Made by a program: the position numbers and the translations under genes. A DNA stretch of 64,000 bases from JAFMKE01 sp037624485 (GTDB taxonomy: Bacteria > Bacteroidota > Bacteroidia > Chitinophagales > UBA8649), in NCBI GenBank assembly GCA_037624485.1, contig JASJJC010000008.1, positions 21,465-85,464 of the forward strand, given 5' to 3'. Under the pieces are notes generated by a model, which saw nothing but the letters and a program-made list of their open reading frames with translations, did not search any database and was not told where the DNA came from. Shown one piece after another: positions 49,394 through 58,748 of this stretch. The stretch's first letter is position 1. Each line of letters opens with the position of its first letter.

Positions 49394-51358
49394 ATGAGAA
49401 GCTTATTTACACTTATTTTTTTCTTTTGTCTCCTGGCTTCTTGCAAGACCGGGTCTGTAGCAGTTAATACTGGGGCAAAAGCATTTGAACAAAAAAAGTA
49501 TGCACTGGCTGCCGACCTGCTTAGTAAGGAAATAGCTAATGAAGACGATTTATACAAAAAGATTGAAAAGCTTCAATTATTAGCCGAGACGTATAGTGAA
49601 ATGAACAGGCCTGATGGACAAGTAGCTGCACTTCAAAAAGTTAGAGATTTGGACCAAAATCCGAAATATATTTTTGATCTAGCCTTGGCACAAAAGTATA
49701 ATGAAGATTATGAACAAGCCATTGAAAATTTAGAGAAATATATAGCCCTAAGTAAGGATATTTTTAATACTTCCGGGCATTTAACCTACTGCCGAGAAAT
49801 GGCAAACTACACGAAAAGTCAAGGCAACATTAGTATTCAGAATCTAGAAAAGATCAATTCAACTTCATCAGATTATGCAGCACGTCCTTACAAGAAAAAC
49901 TTTCTCGTATTTACCAGCTCGAGAGCGTCTAGCACGGGAGATTTAGTGCAGCCTTGGGATGACTCAAGAAGTTCTGATTTATTCATGGCCGAAGCGAGAG
50001 GGGATAACTGGGGTGTCTTGATTCCTTTTAATGCCCCGATTAATACAGAATTAGCTGAAGGTGCGGCTACATTCTCTAAAGATTTTGAGACCATGTATTT
50101 TACTCGATGCGATTACCTTGAGCTGGGCAACAGCTACTGCCAAATCTATAAAGCTGAGGCTGATGGAGACTTGTGGTACGAACCAACACTGGTAAGCGTC
50201 TTTTCTGATTCTGTAAACATAGGACAGCCACATTTAAGTAATGATGACTCTCGTTTATATTTTTCAAGTGATGCAAATTATGGCTATGGAGGCAATGATA
50301 TCTACTTTATGATTGACCAATCAGGCGTTTGGAGTCAGCCTTATAATGCAGGTTATTCAGTTAATTCCGCAAAAGATGAATTATTCCCAAGCACAGATAG
50401 TCGAGGAAATTTATACTATTCCTCCAATGGAAAGCAGGGCTATGGAGGCTTGGATATCTTCAAGGCAAGTCCGGACAAATTTGCCTTTGGTCCATCAGTT
50501 ATTTTACCTTATCCTATAAATTCAGGTGCTGATGATTTTAGCTTTGTCTATTTAAAAGAAGCCAAGGAAAATGATACCGCTTATATCCTAGAAAAAGCAA
50601 TTTTTTCTAGCAGCCGAAAGGCTGGTAAAGGAAGTGATGATATATACCTCTACGAAAAGTTGTTTATCAACCTTTATGAACTGGATTTAACGGTATTGGA
50701 AAAACAATATGAAGACCCAGAAGATAGTGAAAGCAGCATTATGGGGATGCAAGCTTTAGAAGGGGCAATTGTTTTATTTAAAGGGCAGGAAAAAATAAGT
50801 CCTGAAAATGGGAAGCTTAGATTTACCTTGGAAGAGGATATCGATTATAAAGTCTTAGTGACTAAAACCGGTTATTTTAATAAGCGTATTTCCTTTAGCA
50901 CTAAAAACTTAAAAAACCCAGACAGCTTATTGATTACGCTCTATAAAGAAGTTGAGTTAGAAAAAATATTTCCCGAAAAGGAAATTGTTATTCAAAACAT
51001 CTATTATGACTACGACAAGGCAAGTTTAAGGGAAGAGTCTCTACCCATTTTAGATCAATTGGTTTCTTTTTTCGAGGAGAATACTGATTTAACCATTGAA
51101 ATTGGATCACATACGGATAGTCGCGGTAGTGATTCTTACAATGCTGACTTAAGCCAACGCAGAGCTCAATCAGTGGTTGATTATTTTGTATCGCAGGGGG
51201 CACCTGCAGGACAATTAAGTGCCAAAGGCTATGGGGAAAGCAAACTCATTAACTCATGTACAAATAGAAGAGAATGTACTGAAGAAAAGCATCAAGAGAA
51301 TCGAAGAACCACTTTCAGGGTAACGAGCTCAGAAGGAGTGATAAATAGCGGAAACTAA
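49394..51358 (+). CDS. OmpA-family lipoprotein with TPR and beta-propeller domains (PorE-like architecture)
   Basis: 654 aa. Lipobox LASC (about residue 17), TPR-like repeats (about 25-150: AKAFEQKKYALAADLLSKE, LAQKYNEDYEQAIENLEKYI), PD40/WD40-type blades (about 170-400: LVFTSSRAS, DLFMAEARGD, GQPHLSNDDSRLYFSSD, GYGGNDIYF, GYGGLDIFKAS), a carboxypeptidase-regulatory-like domain (about 440-525), and a C-terminal OmpA domain (YYDYDKASLREESLPILDQL, SHTDSRGSDSYNADLSQRRA). This order matches PorE-like proteins linked to the type IX secretion system, but it also occurs in other peptidoglycan-anchoring proteins. Confidence 0.85.
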   Translation: MRSLFTLIFFFCLLASCKTGSVAVNTGAKAFEQKKYALAADLLSKEIANEDDLYKKIEKLQLLAETYSEMNRPDGQVAALQKVRDLDQNPKYIFDLALAQKYNEDYEQAIENLEKYIALSKDIFNTSGHLTYCREMANYTKSQGNISIQNLEKINSTSSDYAARPYKKNFLVFTSSRASSTGDLVQPWDDSRSSDLFMAEARGDNWGVLIPFNAPINTELAEGAATFSKDFETMYFTRCDYLELGNSYCQIYKAEADGDLWYEPTLVSVFSDSVNIGQPHLSNDDSRLYFSSDANYGYGGNDIYFMIDQSGVWSQPYNAGYSVNSAKDELFPSTDSRGNLYYSSNGKQGYGGLDIFKASPDKFAFGPSVILPYPINSGADDFSFVYLKEAKENDTAYILEKAIFSSSRKAGKGSDDIYLYEKLFINLYELDLTVLEKQYEDPEDSESSIMGMQALEGAIVLFKGQEKISPENGKLRFTLEEDIDYKVLVTKTGYFNKRISFSTKNLKNPDSLLITLYKEVELEKIFPEKEIVIQNIYYDYDKASLREESLPILDQLVSFFEENTDLTIEIGSHTDSRGSDSYNADLSQRRAQSVVDYFVSQGAPAGQLSAKGYGESKLINSCTNRRECTEEKHQENRRTTFRVTSSEGVINSGN

Positions 51359-51388
51359 GCATTAAATAGTCAAAATAAATAACAATAA

Positions 51389-51416
51389 AAAAGCCGAACG
51401 TGTGCGTTCGGCTTTT
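51389..51416. terminator. Bidirectional terminator
   Basis: A perfect 12-bp stem (51389-51400 with 51405-51416), loop TGTG, with flanking A and T tracts. It separates the OmpA-family gene from the convergent small lipoprotein gene. Confidence 0.92.
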
Positions 51417-51418
51417 CT

Positions 51419-51631
51419 TTATCCGTCAAGGCCTTTAACAGCTTTTCCTTTTTTAGGTTTAGACTTTTGGTCTTTTTTAGAATATGCTGCTCGGCTTTTT
51501 TTAATTTTTTTCTTCACCCCTTTAGATGGACCACTTGTAGCGTAAGTAGGGCAAGTACTTTTACTGCAGGACTGTAAACCTACTCCAAGAATTAAAAAGC
51601 AAAATATGGCTATCAATAATTTCTTATTCAT
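51419..51631 (-). CDS. Small basic lipoprotein (70 aa)
   Basis: 70 aa. Type II signal peptide with lipobox LQSC (Cys about 22), then SKSTCPTYATSGPSKGVKKK and a strongly basic tail (KKIKKSRAAYSKKDQKSKPK). Unknown function; the Lys-rich mature part would bind phospholipid or nucleic acid surfaces unspecifically. It starts 3 bp after the dnaN stop and is likely co-transcribed with dnaN. Confidence 0.75.
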   Translation of the reverse strand: MNKKLLIAIFCFLILGVGLQSCSKSTCPTYATSGPSKGVKKKIKKSRAAYSKKDQKSKPKKGKAVKGLDG

Positions 51632-51634
51632 GGC

Positions 51635-52753
51635 TTAGTGATTTAACATTACAGGCATAACTAACATGAGCAATTGTTCACCCTCCTCAACTTGACCAGG
51701 AACTAAAATTCCAGCTCTTGTAGCAGAAGATAATTCAATTTTTATTTCGTCTGTTTCCAATACTCCCAACATTTCTATCAAAAAACGAGCGTTGAAAGCT
51801 ATCTCCAAATCATCTCCATCATAGGTGCAATTTAAACGCTCGAATGCCTCATTGCTAAAGTCCAAATCTTGAGAGGAAACCTTAAGCTCAGTGCCTGAAA
51901 TATTTAAAACACACTGATAGGTTGTTTTATTTGAGAATATGCTTACTCGCTTCAAAGTATTTAAAAAGTCAATTCGATTAAGCGTTAATAAGTTATCATT
52001 ATCTACCGGGATAACCGCGTTGTAATCTGGGTATTTAGCATCTACCAAACGGCAAATTAATTTTGTATCACTGAAATTAAAAAAGGCATTGGACGAGTTA
52101 TAGCTTACGACAACCTGCGTATCCTCCGTAGGAAGACTTCCTTTCAATAATTGTAAAGCTTTTTTGGGAACAATGAACGAAGCCGGATCCTTAGACACCA
52201 TATCACTTCGCTTATATTTTACAAGTTTTGATGCATCAGTAGATACAAATGTCATACCATCTGGTTGTAATTGAAAATAAACACCAGTCATTGCTGGTCG
52301 CAATTCATCATTACTAACTGCGAATAGCGTTTGAGTTATTGCTCTACCCAAAATTTCAGAAGGAATTTCAACTTCAGATGAATCTTCGGCAGTCGGAATT
52401 TTCGGAAAATCTTCAGGATTTTCACCAGCCAATTTATATTTACCCGTGGATGAACTAATCTCAATCCCAAAATTCTTTTCATCAAAAGAAAAAGTTAATG
52501 GTTGCTCGGGAAGTGTCTTAAGCGTATCCAACAATATTTTTGCAGGAATAGCGATTTTACCACTCTCTTTAGATTCCGCTTCAATTTCTGTACTCATAGA
52601 AGTTTCTAGATCGGTAGCAAAAACTTTTATTTTTCCATCTTTAATATCGAAAAGAAAATCCTCTAAAATAGGCAAAACTGTATTCGAACTAATAACTCCA
52701 CTAATCATTTGAAGTTTCTTAAGTAACTGGGTGGTTGATACAACAAAACGCAT
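51635..52753 (-). CDS. dnaN: DNA polymerase III beta subunit (sliding clamp)
   Basis: 372 aa, the standard clamp length with three repeated domains. N-terminus MRFVVSTTQLLKKLQMISGV, ISSNTVLPILEDFLFDIKDG; later PEDFPKIPTAED, LRPAMTGVYFQLQPDGMTFV and a C-terminal end LLMLVMPVMLNH. It encircles DNA and tethers polymerase. In this window it is not next to dnaA; it follows the gld genes. A TATATTTG box precedes it. Confidence 0.96.
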   Translation of the reverse strand: MRFVVSTTQLLKKLQMISGVISSNTVLPILEDFLFDIKDGKIKVFATDLETSMSTEIEAESKESGKIAIPAKILLDTLKTLPEQPLTFSFDEKNFGIEISSSTGKYKLAGENPEDFPKIPTAEDSSEVEIPSEILGRAITQTLFAVSNDELRPAMTGVYFQLQPDGMTFVSTDASKLVKYKRSDMVSKDPASFIVPKKALQLLKGSLPTEDTQVVVSYNSSNAFFNFSDTKLICRLVDAKYPDYNAVIPVDNDNLLTLNRIDFLNTLKRVSIFSNKTTYQCVLNISGTELKVSSQDLDFSNEAFERLNCTYDGDDLEIAFNARFLIEMLGVLETDEIKIELSSATRAGILVPGQVEEGEQLLMLVMPVMLNH

Positions 52754-52778
52754 AGTATTCTTTTTGATTTAATTCATA

Positions 52779-52786
52779 CAAATATA
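52779..52786 (-). promoter_or_regulatory. dnaN: Bacteroidota -7 box for dnaN
   Basis: The minus strand reads TATATTTG, a full TAnnTTTG match, 25 bp before the dnaN ATG. Confidence 0.5.
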
Positions 52787-52859
52787 GCGACAAAGCTATC
52801 TATTATCTTAATTTTTAAATCTTTTTATTATCGGGCCTCTTCAGGTCACCGCATCTCCC

Positions 52860-53879
52860 TTACAAATTGAACTGATCAGCCTTTGCAAATAGCTTACCGA
52901 AGGTGTAGTACTGAATCGTATAAAATGATTGGTTGGAATGATCAAAAGCATACAATTTGTCTTGATCTATTATTTCCATACCCCCCCCATCATCTAATGG
53001 CAAATTCTCTTGTCTGGGAAATGGCTTGAAATATATGCTTATCTTTTTAGTATCCCCTGAATTTAAGTCAATACTTAAATCCGCAAAATGCAAATGATTG
53101 ACTATACTATCTTGATTGGGGATGCTGTCCAAAAATCTTTCAAAACTTAAATTTCTAAAGCCACTAAAATATTCATTTAAAAGGTCCAGATTTAAATCTT
53201 CACTATTCTGTTGATTAATCCCATTTAGCAGGGTATAGTCATTCCCTGTTTTTATAATATCAAAGGACTGCAAACTATCTACCTGAAAGTATTCTAATGA
53301 AACCCGTTTTATTTCATCTGCCAATACGTGGGTGAATTGCTTACCTACCCAATGACTTCTTATCGCTGTAAAGCGATATGTTATGTAGCCTTTAAATCCT
53401 GGTAATTTAACTAGATAGGGACGATCGGCAGCTTTACCGTCAAGCTCCATGATCATGTATGTTCCGTCTTGGTCGTGATTTGGACCTCCTACCACAAATA
53501 CTTTATAGGGCTCCTCTTCCCCATCTCTAAACAAACTTACTTTTGTCGAATTGGAAATCATTTGTTTTAAAACATTGTCTATCGCGACGGAGGGGGCAGC
53601 ATAAGCAACTTCCATATGTTCTAAGGCGTACAACAAGTCATTTAAAGTAATTTTACTTACTTGAAATCGATCTTCCAGCAACCACTCCTGTCCTTCTTTA
53701 CTCAAGGAGCTGAAATTGCCTTGTCTATCCTTTAACTCAATGGCGCTCAGAGCTGCAATCTCTGGCGTATTGAATGCCTTTTGCTCTTCTTCACTAGGCT
53801 TGTCATTTCTTAGCAGCAACCAGGCACACATTACTACCAGCATCGATAAAATAATTAAGTACGAACCTGTCTTTTTCAT
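52860..53879 (-). CDS. DUF4340 protein, partner of GldG
   Basis: 339 aa. An N-terminal membrane anchor (about 5-23: GSYLIILSMLVVMCAWLLL) precedes a periplasmic domain of the DUF4340 type: IAALSAIELKDRQGNFSSLS, LNDLLYALEHMEVAYAAPSV, TYMIMELDGKAADRPYLVKL and SHWVGKQFTHVLADEIKRVS. Related genes often accompany GldG-like proteins. Here the start overlaps the gldG stop by 4 bp, which suggests coupled synthesis and a shared complex (inference). Confidence 0.82.
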   Translation of the reverse strand: MKKTGSYLIILSMLVVMCAWLLLRNDKPSEEEQKAFNTPEIAALSAIELKDRQGNFSSLSKEGQEWLLEDRFQVSKITLNDLLYALEHMEVAYAAPSVAIDNVLKQMISNSTKVSLFRDGEEEPYKVFVVGGPNHDQDGTYMIMELDGKAADRPYLVKLPGFKGYITYRFTAIRSHWVGKQFTHVLADEIKRVSLEYFQVDSLQSFDIIKTGNDYTLLNGINQQNSEDLNLDLLNEYFSGFRNLSFERFLDSIPNQDSIVNHLHFADLSIDLNSGDTKKISIYFKPFPRQENLPLDDGGGMEIIDQDKLYAFDHSNQSFYTIQYYTFGKLFAKADQFNL

Positions 53880-55582
53880 GTAGAGCTGTATTTTCTTCTC
53901 CTTAAAAATGTAAATATTAATCCGAAAAGAGTTAAGATTAGAATGGGAGAAATCATCGTATTTAATTGAATAGAATTTCTATTTTCTTTAACCTTTATTG
54001 CATCCAATTGACGAAGTTTGACCACCTTATTTCTTGTTTCAATCAAATTGTTTGCATCAATCAAATATTCAATACTGTTAATAAAAAATGGCTTGTTGTC
54101 AAACACCATGGCATCATTATTATTTCCATAAACCGCATAACCTATCGGTAGTTGTTTTCCTTTACGCACTTGATTGGCGATTAAATCACCATCAGAAACA
54201 ACAATCATCTTTGCGTTAGAAACACTACTCTCTCTGAATTTGAGCCCTTCCACAGTATCAATCATTGCTGCATATGCTCCGGTAAATGCACGGTTTCTAA
54301 AAATGGAAGGAAACTCCCCTGAGAGAGCCACCGCAGTTGGAAGCTCTTTTTGCGTAAATAAGCTTGGATCCATAGGGTCTTTTACAATACCAATAAATAC
54401 TCTTGCCGGTGCAAATAGCGCTTTACTATAATTTGACGAGCTGAGTAAAATCTCTTTTTTAATATTGGCACTTTTTATGGTATCTAAAGTACTGGAAAAC
54501 TGACCAGCAATTGGGGCTAGATTTCTAGAGATTGGGTGTTTGTTGTTTCCCAACATCAAATTAAAATAAGGCCAATTGAACCACTGCATTTGCGCTTGAT
54601 TATTAAGCATTCCTGTTTGCACTTCAAGTCTGGTATTTTGAAGATCTAGGATTAAATCATCATTAATTCGAACCCCATATTGAAATAGCATATCGTCAAT
54701 ATTGAGATCTCTTGATTCTGCCATATAAAAATCTTTGCCCTGTAAACTATCCATGTCGACATTAATTTGGTCAATCAACCAAAGTATTTTTCCTCCTCGC
54801 ATTAGATATTGATCAATTTTATATTTTTCTTTTTCAGAAAAAGGCATGGTTGGCTTGGCTACGACAAGCACATCGACCACACTATCAATCACATAGCCTA
54901 CCGATAAATCTATCGTTGAAACAGCAAATTGTTCCGATTGAAGATCTTCAATAACCTCAGCTAACTGCTCTTGACCTAACTCTCCGTGTCCATTACTAAA
55001 GGCGACAACCGGAGGATGTGTTTGTTGTAATTTTTGAATAGCATTGGCTAATTTATATTCAACCAAGACCATCGAATTATTTAAGATCTGATATTGATCG
55101 TACCCTACCTTATTTTCTAAGAGGTTCGTACTAATCATTCTCCCCTTATACATGACTATTGCACCCGGAAATAAAACGCGCTGCGTTTGCTCGCCTGATT
55201 CTACAACCGTCAGACTGATGGGGCTCAGGCCTTTACTCATTAATACCTTCCCTTCCTCTTCTTGAACTTCTTGCTCATATTCATTGAGATCGACAAACTC
55301 AAATTCAAGCTGATTGCCCGCATAAGCCTTAAACTCATTAAGGGTAGATTCTATGCTTTTCTCCAACTCTCTCATTCCAGAGGGAAGATTTCCCGTTAGG
55401 TATACCCTAACCGTTACTACATCATCTAAATTTTTTAAAAATTCTTTGGTTGGATCAGAAATTGAATAGCGTTTTTCTTCTGTTAAATCCAAGCGAGTAA
55501 AGAAGAAGGCGCCTATCACATTAAGTGCCACCAAAATGAAAATAATGATTATTGAGTTGATATTTTCTTTGAAAAACTTCAC
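53876..55582 (-). CDS. gldG: Gliding motility ABC transporter auxiliary protein GldG
   Basis: 568 aa. An N-terminal helix (about 10-29: SIIIIFILVALNVIGAFFFT) is followed by RLDLTEEKRYSISDPTKEFL, VTVRVYLTGNLPSGMRELEK and EYEQEVQEEEGKVLMSKGL. The large extracytoplasmic ABC_transp_aux-type domain contains VEYKLANAIQKLQQTHPPVV and LMRGGKILWLIDQINVDMDS. A C-terminal helix (ISPILILTLFGLIFTFL) ends with RRRKY. It is the auxiliary subunit of the GldAFG exporter required for gliding in flavobacteria. Confidence 0.9.
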   Translation of the reverse strand: MKFFKENINSIIIIFILVALNVIGAFFFTRLDLTEEKRYSISDPTKEFLKNLDDVVTVRVYLTGNLPSGMRELEKSIESTLNEFKAYAGNQLEFEFVDLNEYEQEVQEEEGKVLMSKGLSPISLTVVESGEQTQRVLFPGAIVMYKGRMISTNLLENKVGYDQYQILNNSMVLVEYKLANAIQKLQQTHPPVVAFSNGHGELGQEQLAEVIEDLQSEQFAVSTIDLSVGYVIDSVVDVLVVAKPTMPFSEKEKYKIDQYLMRGGKILWLIDQINVDMDSLQGKDFYMAESRDLNIDDMLFQYGVRINDDLILDLQNTRLEVQTGMLNNQAQMQWFNWPYFNLMLGNNKHPISRNLAPIAGQFSSTLDTIKSANIKKEILLSSSNYSKALFAPARVFIGIVKDPMDPSLFTQKELPTAVALSGEFPSIFRNRAFTGAYAAMIDTVEGLKFRESSVSNAKMIVVSDGDLIANQVRKGKQLPIGYAVYGNNNDAMVFDNKPFFINSIEYLIDANNLIETRNKVVKLRQLDAIKVKENRNSIQLNTMISPILILTLFGLIFTFLRRRKYSST

Positions 55583-55585
55583 TTA

Positions 55586-56314
55586 CTACTTTCGTTTGGT
55601 TAGTACAATTTTAGTCAACAATAAAAAAATGATGATTAAGCTTAAAAAATAGAGTAGGTCTCTAGTATCTATGACGCCTTTACTCATAGCAAGGTAATGT
55701 GCGTTGACACCTAAATGCTCAATAAAATAATCCAATCTACCTACAAAAACAGGCATTTTTGCCAGAAAGTCGAGGCCCATATAAAAGGTGAAACAAAACA
55801 AAACACCTATTAAAAAGGCGATGATTTGATTATTGGTTATTGCTGAGCTAAACGTACCCAATGCAACAAAAGATGCGCCTAACAAGATTAGCCCAAAGTA
55901 AGAGCCAATAATACCTCCAGTGTCCACATTTCCAATGGGTACAGCTAATTTATATATGCTAAAATAGTAGACGATTGTAGGTAATATAGAAAACACCACT
56001 AACATTAATGCAGCTAAAAACTTACCTCCAATAATGTCTATAATTTTGAGTGGCCGAGTAAGCAATAATTCAATGGTGCCCGTATTAAATTCTTCGGCAA
56101 ACATTCGCATAGTTATCGCGGGAATTAAGAACAAGAAGAATAAAGGCGCATTACTAAAAAAAGTATCTAAGCTAGCAAAACCGGCATCCAAAACAGAAGT
56201 AGAAGGGAATACAAAAGTAAAGAGTGCGCTTAATACTAGAAAAATGCCAATAGCAATATAGCCCACAAGGGAGCTAAAAAACTGATTCATTTCCTTTTTA
56301 AAAATCGTCCACAT
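55586..56314 (-). CDS. gldF: Gliding motility ABC permease GldF
   Basis: 242 aa with six membrane helices. ABC-2 permease features: MWTIFKKEMNQFFSSLVGYI at the N-terminus, AITMRMFAEEFNTGTIELLL and TRPLKIIDIIGGKFLAALML. The C-terminal end LLLTKIVLTKRK is basic. It is the membrane subunit of the GldAFG transporter. The start immediately follows the gldA stop and it is 3 bp from gldG, so all three are one operon. Confidence 0.92.
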   Translation of the reverse strand: MWTIFKKEMNQFFSSLVGYIAIGIFLVLSALFTFVFPSTSVLDAGFASLDTFFSNAPLFFLFLIPAITMRMFAEEFNTGTIELLLTRPLKIIDIIGGKFLAALMLVVFSILPTIVYYFSIYKLAVPIGNVDTGGIIGSYFGLILLGASFVALGTFSSAITNNQIIAFLIGVLFCFTFYMGLDFLAKMPVFVGRLDYFIEHLGVNAHYLAMSKGVIDTRDLLYFLSLIIIFLLLTKIVLTKRK

Positions 56315-57211
56315 CTATTTTGTCAATTCTTTAAAGACGTCTTCCAATGAAGATTCTTCTTGTGATAAATGTTGCAACACCCATTCTTTACTCGCGCAAT
56401 ACCTAAATATTTCTTCAGTTAAAACTTCACTGTTATTGGATTGTGCAAGGACAAAACCGTCTTCTATATCCTTAAATTTAACATGATTAAGCTGCAGTTT
56501 ACTCGCCGACTTTCCTTTAATTTTTAACCGAACCAGCTGAGTCTTTTTATTTCCAGATTTCAGCCGAGCCACTTGGTTGTCCGCAGCAATTTTACCTTTA
56601 TTTAAGATAATAACGCGTTCACACATCGCCTCTACCTCCTGCATAATATGCGTGGAGAGTATGACTGTTTTTTCCTTGCCCAAGTTAACGATTAAGGAAC
56701 GGATATCTTCCAATTGATTGGGATCTAAACCTGAAGTAGGTTCATCTAATATTAAAACCTCTGGGTCGTGTATCATGGCTTGCGCCAAACCAACACGCTG
56801 CTTATACCCTTTGGATAAATGCTGAATTTTTTTGTGTTGTTCACGATCCAAGCCTGTCATTTCAATCATCTCTGCTACCCTATTATTAATAGACCTAATG
56901 CCGTGAACATTGGCTACAAAAGATAAATACTCCTTGACATACATATCATAGTAAAGTGGATTATTCTCTGGAAGGTAGCCTATTTTTTGTTTGCTAAGCA
57001 TGGCTTGTTCAAGAACAGGAATTCCACAAACTTCAATACTACCTGCATTTGGTTCAATAAAACCAGCAATCATTTTCATTGTGGTCGATTTGCCTGCTCC
57101 ATTAGGACCTAAAAACCCTATGACTTGTCCATCAGGGATATCAAAAGAGATATTGTCCACCGCCCTTTGACTTCCGTATAGTTTAGATAAATTTTGAACC
57201 TTTACCGACAT
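56315..57211 (-). CDS. gldA: Gliding motility ABC ATPase GldA
   Basis: 298 aa from the ATG at 57209-57211. The frame extends eight codons upstream, but that stretch contains the TAACTTTG promoter box. ABC motifs: Walker A GFLGPNGAGKST, Q-loop GYLPENNPLYYDMYVKEYLS, signature LSKGYKQRVGLAQAMIHDPE, Walker B VLILDEPTSGLDPNQ and H-loop LSTHIMQEVE. It energises the GldF/GldG transporter. First gene of the gld operon. Confidence 0.93.
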   Translation of the reverse strand: MSVKVQNLSKLYGSQRAVDNISFDIPDGQVIGFLGPNGAGKSTTMKMIAGFIEPNAGSIEVCGIPVLEQAMLSKQKIGYLPENNPLYYDMYVKEYLSFVANVHGIRSINNRVAEMIEMTGLDREQHKKIQHLSKGYKQRVGLAQAMIHDPEVLILDEPTSGLDPNQLEDIRSLIVNLGKEKTVILSTHIMQEVEAMCERVIILNKGKIAADNQVARLKSGNKKTQLVRLKIKGKSASKLQLNHVKFKDIEDGFVLAQSNNSEVLTEEIFRYCASKEWVLQHLSQEESSLEDVFKELTK

Positions 57212-57217
57212 GCTTTG

Positions 57218-57225
57218 CAAAGTTA
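57218..57225 (-). promoter_or_regulatory. gldA: Bacteroidota -7 box 6 nt before gldA
   Basis: The minus strand reads TAACTTTG, ending 6 nt before the gldA ATG. It decides the start codon and predicts a leaderless transcript. Confidence 0.6.
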
Positions 57226-57320
57226 TATAATTCATACTATTAAAGGAGAACTTAACAATTTTTAAAATTGAGTTTCTTCTATGCCCGACTACCTTCTATT
57301 AGCAGAAAACTATTTACTTT

Positions 57321-58349
57321 GTGCTTGTGATTAAATGGAGAGACAGTTTAAACTTTATCAGGAAACTAAGTTTTAGGAAAATTTGGAATGCCACAAAGGT
57401 GATTGCATCCTTTTTCCTGTCCTCCCAGATGAATAGAGTTATTCAATGGGGTTTACCCTTCAATATTTCCATCGAACCAACTACCTCCTGCAATTTAGGT
57501 TGTCCCGAGTGTCCAAGTGGATTAAAATCTTTTACGCGTGATACGGGGACCTTGTCCGTTGATTTTTACAAAAAATTCCTCAATGAAGTGCAGAAAGATT
57601 TAATCTACTTATACTTCTATTTTCAAGGTGAACCATATCTCCATCCAGATTTCTTAAGTCTGGTTAAAGCGGCGAGTGAGAAAAAGATTTATACGGTCAC
57701 TTCAACAAATGCACATTTTTTAAGCCCAAGAAAAGCTACTGAAACTGTGCAAAGCGGCTTGGATAGGATTTTAATTTCAATAGATGGCGCAAGCCAAGAA
57801 ACCTACGAAAGCTATCGTAAAGGAGGTAAATTAGCTAAAGTCATAGAAGGAACTAAAAATTTAGTAAAAGCCAAAAGACAGTTAAATAGTAGCACCCCAC
57901 ACATAATTATTCAGTTTTTGGTGGTTAAACCCAACGAACATGAGATTCCAGAAATTTTACAATTAGGTAAAGACCTGGGGGTTGACGAAGTGAAATTGAA
58001 AACTGCTCAAGTTTATGACTTCAAAAATGGGAACGAGTTGATCCCAAGTATTGAACAATATTCGAGATATCGCAAAAACGAAGATGGAAGCTATCGCATA
58101 AAAAACAAGTTGGAAAATAAGTGCTGGAAGTTATGGCACAGTTGCGTGGTGACATGGGATGGGAACATTGTGCCCTGTTGTTTTGATAAAGATGCAAAAT
58201 ACGAGATGGGTAGTCTACAAACGCACACCTTCCAAAGTATTTGGGAGAATAAGAATTATAAAGCCTTTCGCGGGCAGTTGGTAAACAATAGAAAGAGCAT
58301 TGATATTTGCACGAATTGCACAGAAGGATTGAAAGTTTGGGCAGAGTAA
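57321..58349 (+). CDS. Radical SAM/SPASM-domain protein
   Basis: 342 aa. The radical SAM motif CNLGCPEC (CxxxCxxC) is at about 57-64, preceded by NISIEPTTS. Later come FQGEPYLHPDFLSLVKAA, TVTSTNAHFL and ISIDGASQETYESYRKGG. A C-terminal SPASM-like cluster has CWKLWHSCVVTWDGNIVPCC and ICTNC. Such proteins modify peptides or other substrates with extra Fe-S clusters; none is identifiable nearby. The start is GTG 57321 or, by promoter spacing (near-match box TTACTTTG), GTG 57327. Confidence 0.87.
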   Translation: MLVIKWRDSLNFIRKLSFRKIWNATKVIASFFLSSQMNRVIQWGLPFNISIEPTTSCNLGCPECPSGLKSFTRDTGTLSVDFYKKFLNEVQKDLIYLYFYFQGEPYLHPDFLSLVKAASEKKIYTVTSTNAHFLSPRKATETVQSGLDRILISIDGASQETYESYRKGGKLAKVIEGTKNLVKAKRQLNSSTPHIIIQFLVVKPNEHEIPEILQLGKDLGVDEVKLKTAQVYDFKNGNELIPSIEQYSRYRKNEDGSYRIKNKLENKCWKLWHSCVVTWDGNIVPCCFDKDAKYEMGSLQTHTFQSIWENKNYKAFRGQLVNNRKSIDICTNCTEGLKVWAE

Positions 58350-58390
58350 AGGGATTGTCCCTTAACCAATGAGTGATTTGAGATGCTTCT

Positions 58391-58738
58391 TTATCCGCCT
58401 TTTCGCTTTACACGATAACCTTCTTTTTGAAGAAAACCAACTACTTTATCTCTGAAATCTCCTTGGATTATAATTTCTCCATCTTTAACTGCTCCTCCCG
58501 ATCCGCATAATTTCTTTAATTCCTTACCTAACTGCTTGGTATCGTCTTCATGCCCCTGAAAGCCCTCTATTAAAGTGACTTTTTTACCGCCTCGCTGCTT
58601 CTTGTCCAAGCTGACATAAAGTTTTTGTTCATCCGGCTCAAGGGCAGGTATTTCTTCAATTTCATCATCTGGAACATTATCTGGGTCTGTGGAATAAGCC
58701 ATTCCCTTCAAATCTTCTAATCTCATTTTCTTTGCCAT
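58391..58738 (-). CDS. SUI1/eIF1-family translation factor (YciH-like)
   Basis: 115 aa. An acidic N-terminal extension (DPDNVPDDEIEEIPALEPDE) precedes the SUI1 fold: LYVSLDKKQRGGKKVTLIEG, KQLGKELKKLCGSGGAVKDG and QGDFRDKVVGFLQKEGY. It resembles bacterial YciH, which can affect initiation fidelity. Complete. It lies 10 bp after the lipid kinase gene. Confidence 0.93.
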   Translation of the reverse strand: MAKKMRLEDLKGMAYSTDPDNVPDDEIEEIPALEPDEQKLYVSLDKKQRGGKKVTLIEGFQGHEDDTKQLGKELKKLCGSGGAVKDGEIIIQGDFRDKVVGFLQKEGYRVKRKGG

Positions 58739-58748
58739 GGTGATACAA

